39,631 nt of DNA from Lachnospiraceae bacterium (GTDB lineage: Bacteria > Bacillota_A > Clostridia > Lachnospirales > Lachnospiraceae). Where the stretch lies: positions 1 through 39,631 of the forward strand of contig JAGADM010000060.1 of the NCBI GenBank assembly GCA_017613595.1, written 5' to 3'. A program made the position numbers and the translations under genes. The notes below the pieces were generated by a model that was not told where the DNA came from, did not search any database, and saw nothing but the letters and a program-made list of their open reading frames with translations. Each line of letters opens with the position of its first letter. Position 1 is the first letter of the stretch. Positions 32,749 through 39,631 of this stretch are shown piece by piece.

Positions 32749-35700
32749 ATGGGCTTTACACATTTGCATTTGCATACGGAATACAGTCTTCTGGACGGTT
32801 CGGGCAAGATCAAGGAAATGGTGCTGCGGGCGAAAGAACTCGGCATGACCTCGCTTGCCATAACCGACCACGGCGTAATGTACGGTGCGATCAACTTTTA
32901 TAAGGCCTGCCGCGACGCGGGCATCCGTCCGATCATCGGATGTGAGGTATATGTTGCCCCCGGTTCCCGATTTGACCGCGAGAGTTCCGTGAATGACCGC
33001 CGCTATTTCCACCTGGTGCTTCTTGCCGAGAACAACCGGGGCTACCGCAATCTGATGAAGATTGTTTCGAAGGGCTTTACGGAGGGCTTCTATTACCGTC
33101 CGAGAGTCGATTATGAAGTACTGAAGGAATACCATGAGGGCGTGATCGCGCTTTCAGCGTGTCTTGCGGGCGAGGTTGCGACGGCACTCCGCGCGCACCT
33201 TTACGATGAGGCAAAGGACCGCGCTCTGAAGCTGCAGGAGATCTTCGGGAAGGATAACTTCTTCCTCGAGATGCAGGACCACGGAATTCCGGACCAGAAG
33301 GTTGTCAACCAGGGGATCTTAAAGCTCCATAAGGAGACCGGCATTCCGATGGTTGTTACCAACGACGTGCATTATATCACCGCTGATGACGCGGCGATCC
33401 ACGATGTGCTCCTCTGCATCCAGACGCAGGCAAAGGTGAGCGACGAGGACCGCATGCGCTACGACGGCGGCCAGTATTACTTAAAGACCGAAGAGGAGAT
33501 GCGCACGCTCTTCCCGTATGCGGAAGAGGCAATCGACAATACCGAAAAGATTGCGGAACGATGCAATGTCGAGATCGAATTCGGTCACTACAAGCTGCCG
33601 CGCTTTGACGTTCCGGACGGAAAGAGCGCATTTGACTATCTGCGCGAGCTTTGCGAAGACGGTATCAAAAAGCGTTATCCCGATACCTGGCAGCAGCATA
33701 CGGAAAGACTCGAGTATGAGCTCGGAGTCATCCGCGATATGGGATTTGTCGACTACTTCCTGATCGTGTGGGATTTTATCCGCTACGCGAAGGAGAACGA
33801 CATTCCGGTCGGCCCTGGACGAGGCAGCGGCGCGGGAAGTATTGTCGCATACTGCTTGAGAATTACGGACATCGATCCGATCCGGTACAACCTCATTTTC
33901 GAGCGTTTCCTGAATCCGGAACGAGTAACGATGCCCGATATCGATATCGACTTCTGTTATGAAAGAAGACAGGAAGTCATTGACTATGTAAACCGCAAAT
34001 ACGGCAAGGAACAGGTTGTGCAGATCGTAACATTCGGTACGATGGGAGCGAAACTTGTAATCCGTGACGTGGCGAGAGCACTCGACATGCCTTACGCCCG
34101 TGCGGATGCGGTTGCGAAGATGATCCCGAACGAGCTTGACATGACGATCGACAAGGCGCTCACGGTCAATCATGAGCTTGCCGAACTTGTGGAGAGCGAC
34201 CCCGAGGTCGGCGAACTCATCCGCATCTCGAGAAGACTCGAAGGTCTTCCGCGGCATACTTCGATGCACGCGGCGGGCGTTGTAATCTCGAACGCGCCGG
34301 TCGATGAGTATGTCCCGCTTTCGTGTAACCCCGACGGCGTTGTGACGACACAGTATACAATGACGACGATCGAGGAACTCGGACTGTTGAAGATGGACTT
34401 CCTCGGCCTCCGTACGCTGACCGTTATCAAAGACGCCGAAGACCTTGTAAGACGCAGAATTCCGGATTTCCGGATGGACGATATTTCCTACGATGACCCC
34501 GAGGTTTACGCGCTGATCGCGTCCGGTAAGACGGACGGCGTGTTCCAGCTTGAAAGCGGCGGCATGAAGAGTTTCATGAAGGAACTGAAGCCGAAGAACC
34601 TTGAGGAAGTCATCGCCGGTATCAGCCTTTACCGGCCCGGCCCGATGGATTTCATTCCGCAGTATATCGCCGGAAAGGAACACCCCGCGGAAGTAACCTA
34701 TGACTGTCCCCAGCTCGAGCCGATCCTGGAGCCGACATACGGCTGTATCGTATACCAGGAGCAGGTTATGCAGATCGTGCGTGACCTCGCCGGCTACAGC
34801 ATGGGCCGAAGCGACCTCGTGCGCCGTGCCATGAGTAAGAAAAAAGCCGAAGTCATGGCAAAGGAACGCGTCTACTTTATCGAAGGAAACGAAGAGGCAG
34901 GCGTTCCCGGCTGTAAGGCGAACGGCATTTCCGAAGAAACGGCGAACCGAATCTTCGACCGCATGACCGATTTCGCGAAGTACGCCTTTAACAAATCCCA
35001 CGCCGCCTGCTACGCGGTGGTGGCATACCGGACCGCATATCTGAAACGGTATTATCCCGTTGAGTTCATGGCCGCGCTGATGACATCGGTGCTTCATGAC
35101 TCGGGCAAATTAGCCGGCTACATCCTCAATCTGAAGCCGATGAACGTTTCCCTGATGCTTCCCGATATCAACAAGGGCGAGAGTAAATTCGGCGTCAGCG
35201 AGAACGCGGACGGAAAGCTCGCAATCGTCTACGCGCTTTCCGCTGTCAAAGGCATCGGCCGCCCTATCATCGACGCGGTTGCCGAAGAGCGTGAGTACGG
35301 CGGACCGTTCACCGACCTGAAGGACTTCATCAAGAGAATGTCCACGAAGGGCGTGAACAAGCGGGCCATTGAAAACCTTATAAAGGCGGGCGCATTTGAC
35401 ACCCTTCCCGGTACGAGAAAGCAGAAGATGCAGGTTTACAACAGCATCATGGACGGGGTGGCGTTCGAGACAAAGAAGAATGTCGAAGGACAGCTGTCCT
35501 TCTTCGATATGATGGAGCCGGAGAACCGGCCTGAAGAAACGGTATTTCCGGATTGCGGCGAGTTCCTCCCCGAGGAGCGGCTCGCGTTTGAAAAGGAAGT
35601 GCTCGGCGTTTACATCAGCGGCCATCCGATGCAGGAATACCAGCAGCTTCTTACAAAGAACTCGACCTGCAGTTCGGCGGACTTCGAACCCGGCCCGGAC

Positions 35701-36255
35701 GGCGTTCCAGAGGTGACGGACCAGTCGATCGTCATAATCGGCGGCATGATCACCGCGAAGCAGGTGAAGACGACGCGAAGCAATCAGATGATGGCAATCC
35801 TTACCTTTGAGGATATGGTCGGAACGATCGAAGTACTTGTATTCCCGAAGGATTTCGAGCGTCTGAGGGCGAAACTGAACACGGACGCGAAGATGTTCAT
35901 CAAGGGCCGTGTTTCCGTAGAAGAGGATAAGGCAGCCAAACTGCTTCTCACGGACGTGGTTCTTTTCGATGAGATTGACGCCGACGTCTATATCATGTTC
36001 CAAAACATGGAAGCGTTCCAAAGCGGCAGGGAGCATCTTGAGGAAGTGCTCCGCGAAGGCGAAGGAACGAGCCGTGTGATCGCATATATCAGCGAAGAGA
36101 AGAAGCTGTTCCCGATGCCGCAGAATCTGTGCATCACAAGGGAGCCGGCGTTCTTAGACCGGCTCAGAGATGAGTACGGACAGGATCGTGTGGCTCTGAA
36201 ATACAACGCGGTGCGTTTCCAGAAGTCCGGCGGCTTCAATGACCGAAGATATTAA
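32749..36255 (+). CDS. dnaE: DNA polymerase III alpha subunit, DnaE type
   Basis: A 1168-residue replicative polymerase. The N-terminal PHP domain has HLHLHTEYSLLDG (5-17) and ITDHG (38-42). The palm motif PGRGSGAGS (356-364) and the catalytic aspartates in PDIDIDF (396-402) are intact. A helix-hairpin-helix region and a C-terminal OB fold (IIGGMITAKQVKT to VFPKDF) follow. It is DnaE, not PolC, because it lacks an inserted exonuclease. ATG 32749 is chosen to match the family start; the ribosome site (CAGGGG) is modest and an earlier in-frame start overlaps the promoter. It runs into pfkA with a 43-nt gap. Confidence 0.97.
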   Translation: MGFTHLHLHTEYSLLDGSGKIKEMVLRAKELGMTSLAITDHGVMYGAINFYKACRDAGIRPIIGCEVYVAPGSRFDRESSVNDRRYFHLVLLAENNRGYRNLMKIVSKGFTEGFYYRPRVDYEVLKEYHEGVIALSACLAGEVATALRAHLYDEAKDRALKLQEIFGKDNFFLEMQDHGIPDQKVVNQGILKLHKETGIPMVVTNDVHYITADDAAIHDVLLCIQTQAKVSDEDRMRYDGGQYYLKTEEEMRTLFPYAEEAIDNTEKIAERCNVEIEFGHYKLPRFDVPDGKSAFDYLRELCEDGIKKRYPDTWQQHTERLEYELGVIRDMGFVDYFLIVWDFIRYAKENDIPVGPGRGSGAGSIVAYCLRITDIDPIRYNLIFERFLNPERVTMPDIDIDFCYERRQEVIDYVNRKYGKEQVVQIVTFGTMGAKLVIRDVARALDMPYARADAVAKMIPNELDMTIDKALTVNHELAELVESDPEVGELIRISRRLEGLPRHTSMHAAGVVISNAPVDEYVPLSCNPDGVVTTQYTMTTIEELGLLKMDFLGLRTLTVIKDAEDLVRRRIPDFRMDDISYDDPEVYALIASGKTDGVFQLESGGMKSFMKELKPKNLEEVIAGISLYRPGPMDFIPQYIAGKEHPAEVTYDCPQLEPILEPTYGCIVYQEQVMQIVRDLAGYSMGRSDLVRRAMSKKKAEVMAKERVYFIEGNEEAGVPGCKANGISEETANRIFDRMTDFAKYAFNKSHAACYAVVAYRTAYLKRYYPVEFMAALMTSVLHDSGKLAGYILNLKPMNVSLMLPDINKGESKFGVSENADGKLAIVYALSAVKGIGRPIIDAVAEEREYGGPFTDLKDFIKRMSTKGVNKRAIENLIKAGAFDTLPGTRKQKMQVYNSIMDGVAFETKKNVEGQLSFFDMMEPENRPEETVFPDCGEFLPEERLAFEKEVLGVYISGHPMQEYQQLLTKNSTCSSADFEPGPDGVPEVTDQSIVIIGGMITAKQVKTTRSNQMMAILTFEDMVGTIEVLVFPKDFERLRAKLNTDAKMFIKGRVSVEEDKAAKLLLTDVVLFDEIDADVYIMFQNMEAFQSGREHLEEVLREGEGTSRVIAYISEEKKLFPMPQNLCITREPAFLDRLRDEYGQDRVALKYNAVRFQKSGGFNDRRY

Positions 36256-36267
36256 GGGAAAGGAGTA

Positions 36268-36288
36268 GATCCGGGGTTTTTTCGGATC
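36268..36288 (+). promoter_or_regulatory. Hairpin between Shine-Dalgarno and start codon of pfkA
   Basis: GATCCG (36268-36273) pairs with CGGATC (36283-36288) around a 9-nt GGGTTTTTT loop. The only good ribosome site, AAGGAG (36260-36265), lies before the hairpin and 33 nt from the ATG at 36299; folding would shorten the gap to about 12 nt. Confidence 0.4.
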
Positions 36289-36298
36289 ATACGACACT

Positions 36299-37291
36299 AT
36301 GGCATTTTTGAAAGGCAAAACAACCGATATCAAACAGATCGCGGTGCTGACGAGCGGCGGCGATGCGCCGGGCATGAACGCGGCAATCCGCGGTGTTGTC
36401 CGTACGGCGGTTGTCAACGGACTGAAGGTAAAGGGTATCCGCAGAGGATACACCGGACTTCTTGAGGAAGACTTCGTGGACATGGACGCGCGCAGCACAT
36501 CCGATATCATCCAGCACGGCGGCACAATCCTTTACACCGCGCGCTGCGCCGAGATGATGCATAAGGAAGGCGTTGTCAGAGCGGCGGAGATCTTGAAGAA
36601 AAATGCAATCGACGGCCTCGTGGTCATCGGCGGCGACGGTTCCTACCGGGGCGCGAGAGCGCTTGCCGAGGAAGGCGCCAACGTTGTCGGCGTACCGGGA
36701 ACGATCGACCTGGATATCGCCTGCACGGATTATTCGATCGGATTTGACACGGCGCTGAATACCGCCATGGAATGTATCGACCGCGTGCGTGACACGTCCG
36801 CATCGCATGAGCGCTGCAGCATCATCGAAGTTATGGGCCGTAAGGCCGGACATATCGCACTCTGGTGCGGTATCGCGAACGGCGCCGAGGAAATCCTTGT
36901 GCCGGAGCGTTATGACTATGAGGAACAGGCTATCATCGACCGGATCGCTTTACGTAAGCGTCTCGGCAAGAAGCTGCACATTATCATCAATGCCGAAGGA
37001 ATCGGGGACTCCAACGGCATGGCAAAGCGTATCGAGGAAGCAACCGGCCTTGAGACGAGAGCAACCATCATCGGTTATATCCAGCGAGGCGGAAGCCCGA
37101 CCTGCAGAGACCGTGTATTTGCCTCGGTTATGGGTTCAAAGGCGGTTGATATTCTCGTGAGCGGCGGAAAGAACCGCGTTGTATGTTACCGCGACGGTAA
37201 ATTCACCGACATGGACATCTTTGAAGCACTTGAGATGCAGAAGGATCTCGACAATTCTCTGTGGGAGATTTCGAGAAAGCTCTGCAGATAG
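36299..37291 (+). CDS. pfkA: ATP-dependent 6-phosphofructokinase
   Basis: A 330-residue glycolytic enzyme that makes fructose-1,6-bisphosphate. It has LTSGGDAPGMNAAIRG (17-32), the ATP-type GGDGS (111-115, Gly not Asp after GGD), and the catalytic loop PGTIDLDI with Asp137, where the more usual Asn between the two Asps is Leu. RDTSASHERC and EVMGRKAGHIALW are normal. ATP and not pyrophosphate use follows from Gly114. No ribosome site lies close to the ATG; AAGGAG is 33 nt away across a hairpin. It follows dnaE, an order also familiar in Firmicutes. Its product usually activates HprK, encoded upstream. Confidence 0.95.
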   Translation: MAFLKGKTTDIKQIAVLTSGGDAPGMNAAIRGVVRTAVVNGLKVKGIRRGYTGLLEEDFVDMDARSTSDIIQHGGTILYTARCAEMMHKEGVVRAAEILKKNAIDGLVVIGGDGSYRGARALAEEGANVVGVPGTIDLDIACTDYSIGFDTALNTAMECIDRVRDTSASHERCSIIEVMGRKAGHIALWCGIANGAEEILVPERYDYEEQAIIDRIALRKRLGKKLHIIINAEGIGDSNGMAKRIEEATGLETRATIIGYIQRGGSPTCRDRVFASVMGSKAVDILVSGGKNRVVCYRDGKFTDMDIFEALEMQKDLDNSLWEISRKLCR

Positions 37292-37315
37292 GAACGGCCG
37301 CAGCAGGAGGCAGCG

Positions 37316-37867
37316 ATGTACAAGCCGAAGAATTACAAGAGCAATTGTGAGGTTGAGATTCCCAAGGGGTTACTGAATGGGCAGTCCATGGGAAATCTCG
37401 GGCCGATGAAATTCGGAAGCAATACGATTGACGATGCGGGGTGCGGTCCGCTGGCCGTGTATAATGCCATGCAGTACATGGGAAAGCCGGTCTCCCTGCC
37501 GAAGGTAATCCGCGAAATGGAGATTTACGCGGCGCCCCTCGGAGCCCGTTTCGGATCATCGGCGACGCTGATGATGATCTTCTTCTGGCGGCATCACGTG
37601 AAATTTCGTCCGGTATGGAGAATAAAGAAGATTGACCAAACCCGTGCCGGTGTGTTATTGTTCTGGACAAAACGTCCGGTATTCTCGGGTTCGCACTTCG
37701 TGTTCTACTGTAAGGGCGAGGACGGGAGGATGCAGGTTTACAACCGTTACAGCAACAGCACGGATGTTCATACCTATAATTCCATCAGGGATATGATCCC
37801 GCAGAAATTAATGTTCATTGGGTTTGCATTTAAAGATTCTAACTTTGGGGAAGAAAAGGAGAAATAA
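37316..37867 (+). CDS. Cysteine-peptidase-fold (C39-like) protein of unknown function
   Basis: A 183-residue cytosolic protein without signal peptide. The segment DDAGCGPLAVYNAMQYMGK resembles the catalytic-Cys region of C39-like and papain-like peptidases (Cys43). Matching His127 lies in SGSHFVFY and Asn143 in VYNRYSN, in the order Cys, His, Asn expected of the fold. A good site, AGGAGG, precedes the ATG. It overlaps the RibU-like gene by one base (TAATG), so the two are tightly coupled. No bacteriocin precursor or ABC exporter adjoins it, so processing of a leader peptide is not supported. Whether it is an active peptidase is open. Confidence 0.6.
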   Translation: MYKPKNYKSNCEVEIPKGLLNGQSMGNLGPMKFGSNTIDDAGCGPLAVYNAMQYMGKPVSLPKVIREMEIYAAPLGARFGSSATLMMIFFWRHHVKFRPVWRIKKIDQTRAGVLLFWTKRPVFSGSHFVFYCKGEDGRMQVYNRYSNSTDVHTYNSIRDMIPQKLMFIGFAFKDSNFGEEKEK

Positions 37868-38529
37868 TGAGTGAGACAGAAGCAGTGAAGAAAGAACAGA
37901 AAGGCGGCACAAAGCACAGCAAATCCTTTGTCCGCAACTACAAGATCGCGTTGATCGGAATCCTCTCCGCAATCGCATGCGTATTGATGCGGCTGGAGTT
38001 TCCGTTGTTATTCATCGCTCCCGATTTTTACAAACTCGATTTCAGCGATCTCCTGGCGATCATCGGTTCATTTGCCCTTGGTCCGGTAGCAGGTGTCATT
38101 ATCGAGGGATTGAAGAATCTCCTGAAGATACTGTTCTTCGGGACCAATACGAAGTATATCGGCGAGATTGCCAACTTCGCTGTCGGCGTATGTTACGTTC
38201 TGCCGGCGTCCCTGATCTACTATTTCCGCAAGACCAAGAAGAGAGCGGTAATCGGTCTGGTTCTTTCCACGATCGTTTGTGTTACGTTCGGCTCCCTGCT
38301 GAACGCGTTCGTTCTTCTTCCCGCATACAGCAAAATGTACGGTGCACCGATTGAATACTTCATCGGAAAAGGTACGGAAGTGCATGCCATCATCAAGGAT
38401 CTGCCGACCTTTATTCTTTTCGCGGTAGCACCGTTTAACCTTTTGAAATTCGGCGTGATCTCGCTGATCACGATCATCATTTATAAGAGTATCAGCCGTG
38501 TTCTGAAGAATCCCATGGAGAGAGTGTAG
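37867..38529 (+). CDS. ECF transporter S component, RibU-like (probable riboflavin uptake)
   Basis: A 220-residue membrane protein with about six helices and a basic N-terminal tail of about 25 residues. The sequence LDFSDLLAIIGSFALGPVAG (near 58-77), followed by EGLKNLLKILFFGT and GEIANFAVGVCYVLPASLIYY, is typical of RibU-type substrate-binding subunits, which work with the shared EcfA, EcfA' and EcfT module. Riboflavin is the most likely substrate but other vitamins are possible. No FMN riboswitch lies upstream, because the gene overlaps its neighbour. The next gene starts directly after its stop. Confidence 0.85.
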   Translation: MSETEAVKKEQKGGTKHSKSFVRNYKIALIGILSAIACVLMRLEFPLLFIAPDFYKLDFSDLLAIIGSFALGPVAGVIIEGLKNLLKILFFGTNTKYIGEIANFAVGVCYVLPASLIYYFRKTKKRAVIGLVLSTIVCVTFGSLLNAFVLLPAYSKMYGAPIEYFIGKGTEVHAIIKDLPTFILFAVAPFNLLKFGVISLITIIIYKSISRVLKNPMERV

Positions 38530-39102
38530 ATGGAACCGAACGAGAGCAACAATCAGGCAGAGCCGGAGTTCGAGCATGAAGAGGGAGAGGTGCGGCTTTG
38601 CGGGCCGCTTCGCTTCCGGGATCTTTTTGCGTTCCGCGTGAAATATGCCTATTTCAGCCTGAACCTGAACAGTCTTGGGTACTGGATTGTAACATTGCTG
38701 ATTGCAGGCCTTCTGATCGGGTTTTGGGGAAGCTATGAGATCAAGACCAAGGTGATCCTTTTTGTGCTTCTCGGGATTCTGGTCATCTATCAGCCACTTA
38801 ATGCCGCATTGAGAACGCTTCAATATACGACGATGTTGAAGGCGGAGGGCATTGAAAGCGAGTATGTCATCAACCGGAACGGAATTCTGGTCCGCCAGGG
38901 TGCCGGCCGGGACGCAATCAAGGACGATCAGGGCGACCGGAGCGAAGTAATCACCTGGGAGATGATCCGCAAGGTGAAGGAAACCGGCAAGCGGTTTTAT
39001 CTTTACGTGATGAAGAACTCGGCATTTGTCTTCGGAAAGGACCTTTTAGGGGACCAGACCGAAGCACTTCGCGGCTTCATTAAAGGCGCGGGGAAGATGT
39101 AA
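38530..39102 (+). CDS. YcxB-like membrane protein
   Basis: A 190-residue protein with an acidic N-terminal tail, two membrane helices (about 52-70 and 73-92) and a C-terminal cytosolic beta-rich domain (about 105-185) containing ITWEMIRKVKETGKRFYLYV, the pattern of YcxB-like (PH-like) domains. Function of the family is unknown. The ATG follows the previous stop with no gap, so it is part of the operon with the RibU-like gene. Confidence 0.7.
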   Translation: MEPNESNNQAEPEFEHEEGEVRLCGPLRFRDLFAFRVKYAYFSLNLNSLGYWIVTLLIAGLLIGFWGSYEIKTKVILFVLLGILVIYQPLNAALRTLQYTTMLKAEGIESEYVINRNGILVRQGAGRDAIKDDQGDRSEVITWEMIRKVKETGKRFYLYVMKNSAFVFGKDLLGDQTEALRGFIKGAGKM

Positions 39103-39128
39103 CGCCTGACCGTTTTGTGAGGTAAGCT

Positions 39129-39548
39129 ATGGTTATGGAAAGTTATTCGGCGGAGGAAACCTTCCGTCTCGGGGAGATGACCGGCGGGAAGTTAAAGCCA
39201 GGCGCGGTAATCTGTCTCGACGGAGACCTCGGTGCCGGCAAGACCGTTTTCGTCAAAGGCGTTGCGAAGGGACTCGGCATTAGCGATACCGTGTGCAGCC
39301 CGACGTTTACGATTCTGCAGGAGTACCGGGACGGGCGTATGCCGCTCTATCATTTTGACGTGTACCGGATTGAAGATCCGGAGGAAATGTACGAGATCGG
39401 ATTTGACGAGTACCTGTACGGGGAAGGCGTGTGTCTGATCGAGTGGGCGAAGAACGTTTCGGAACTGATTCCGGAAGGTGCGATCCGCATCACGATCACG
39501 AAGGATCTTTCGAAGGGCTTGTCTTACCGGAAGATCAGTATTGAGTAA
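39129..39548 (+). CDS. tsaE: tRNA threonylcarbamoyladenosine biosynthesis ATPase TsaE
   Basis: A 139-residue ATPase that helps TsaB and TsaD place t6A at position 37 of tRNAs reading ANN codons. Walker A is GDLGAGKT (32-39). SPTFTILQEYRDG, YHFDVYRI and LIEWAKNV are characteristic. TGAGG lies 6 nt before ATG 39129; Met3 is an alternative start. tsaB follows, the usual partner order. Confidence 0.96.
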   Translation: MVMESYSAEETFRLGEMTGGKLKPGAVICLDGDLGAGKTVFVKGVAKGLGISDTVCSPTFTILQEYRDGRMPLYHFDVYRIEDPEEMYEIGFDEYLYGEGVCLIEWAKNVSELIPEGAIRITITKDLSKGLSYRKISIE

Positions 39549-39572
39549 GCGTGTAACGAAGTAGGTGAGAGT

Positions 39573-39631
39573 ATGAAGATTCTTGCAGTCGACAGCTCGG
39601 GGCAGGTTGCATCGGTGGCGATCGTCACGGA
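39573..39631 (+). CDS. tsaB: TsaB, N-terminal part (partial)
   Basis: The window ends 59 nt into this gene. The first 19 residues, MKILAVDSSGQVASVAIVT, match the ASKHA-fold start of TsaB. GTAGGTGAGAG precedes the ATG, 24 nt after tsaE. Confidence 0.85.
   Translation, partial: MKILAVDSSGQVASVAIVT

Noticed and set aside
36268..36288. The hairpin before pfkA as an intrinsic terminator of dnaE
   Set aside because: The T run is in the loop and not after the stem, and the stem is only 6 bp.
36299..37291. Loss of function or pyrophosphate use of PfkA because TIDND reads TIDLD
   Set aside because: Both aspartates and the ATP-type GGDGS are present, and as I recall the Leu variant occurs in clostridial ATP enzymes, so normal function is more likely.
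37740..37866. An FMN riboswitch for the RibU-like gene
   Set aside because: The upstream bases are coding sequence of the preceding gene, and no conserved riboswitch stems were recognised.

Overview
This window reads as chromosomal DNA of a Gram-positive anaerobe of the class Clostridia, most likely a Lachnospiraceae member. The reasons are a type III glutamine synthetase, a DUF5688-like gene, whiA followed directly by an HPr-family gene, hprK next to an ROK glucokinase, a CIRCE operator, GGAGG-type ribosome binding sites and sigma-A promoters with 17-nt spacers. Base composition looks moderately GC-rich by eye and is even across the genes. I see no insertion sequence, phage, plasmid or CRISPR signature. 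Nearly all genes run on the plus strand; the exceptions are the patatin gene and one tRNA-Arg.

Layout. 1-87 is the end of an unrecognised gene, facing a convergent patatin-like lipase across a bidirectional terminator. 1345-12011 is a tight run of seven genes: a YesL-like membrane protein, glycogen branching enzyme, MscS channel, type III glutamine synthetase, ABC-F ATPase, a GH13 debranching-enzyme homologue lacking all three catalytic carboxylates, and an overlapping TraX-like membrane protein. A CIRCE element, which also looks like the terminator of that run, precedes htpG. 14521-14883 is a Pro(CGG)-Thr(CGT)-Pro(AGG) tRNA operon. Then come a DUF5688-like gene, tRNA-Arg(CCG) on the minus strand, a NUDIX hydrolase and a lipoprotein cyclophilin. 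18093-28241 is a co-directional series: response regulator, histidine kinase, hisH, hisF, ung, an AraC-type regulator, a sirtuin, ftsH and uvrC. 28416-37291 is a carbon-control and growth cluster: hprK, ROK glucokinase, murB, whiA, a Crh-like HPr, dnaE and pfkA. The window ends with a C39-like cysteine-peptidase-fold protein, a RibU-like ECF S-component, a YcxB-like membrane protein, tsaE and the start of tsaB.

How the genes may work together. The first run joins glycogen synthesis, nitrogen assimilation and turgor release, which suggests storage and carbon/nitrogen balance. The hprK-to-pfkA cluster joins the HPr kinase, glucose phosphorylation, a regulatory HPr without the phosphotransfer histidine, and phosphofructokinase, whose product is the usual activator of HPr kinase. 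This fits a local catabolite-control circuit.

The most striking points are the full-length GH13 pseudoenzyme, the tRNA-Pro with an A34 anticodon (AGG), the ABC-F protein with one intact and one fully degraded ATP site, the Crh-like HPr with Glu at position 15, and the CIRCE element that doubles as a terminator.
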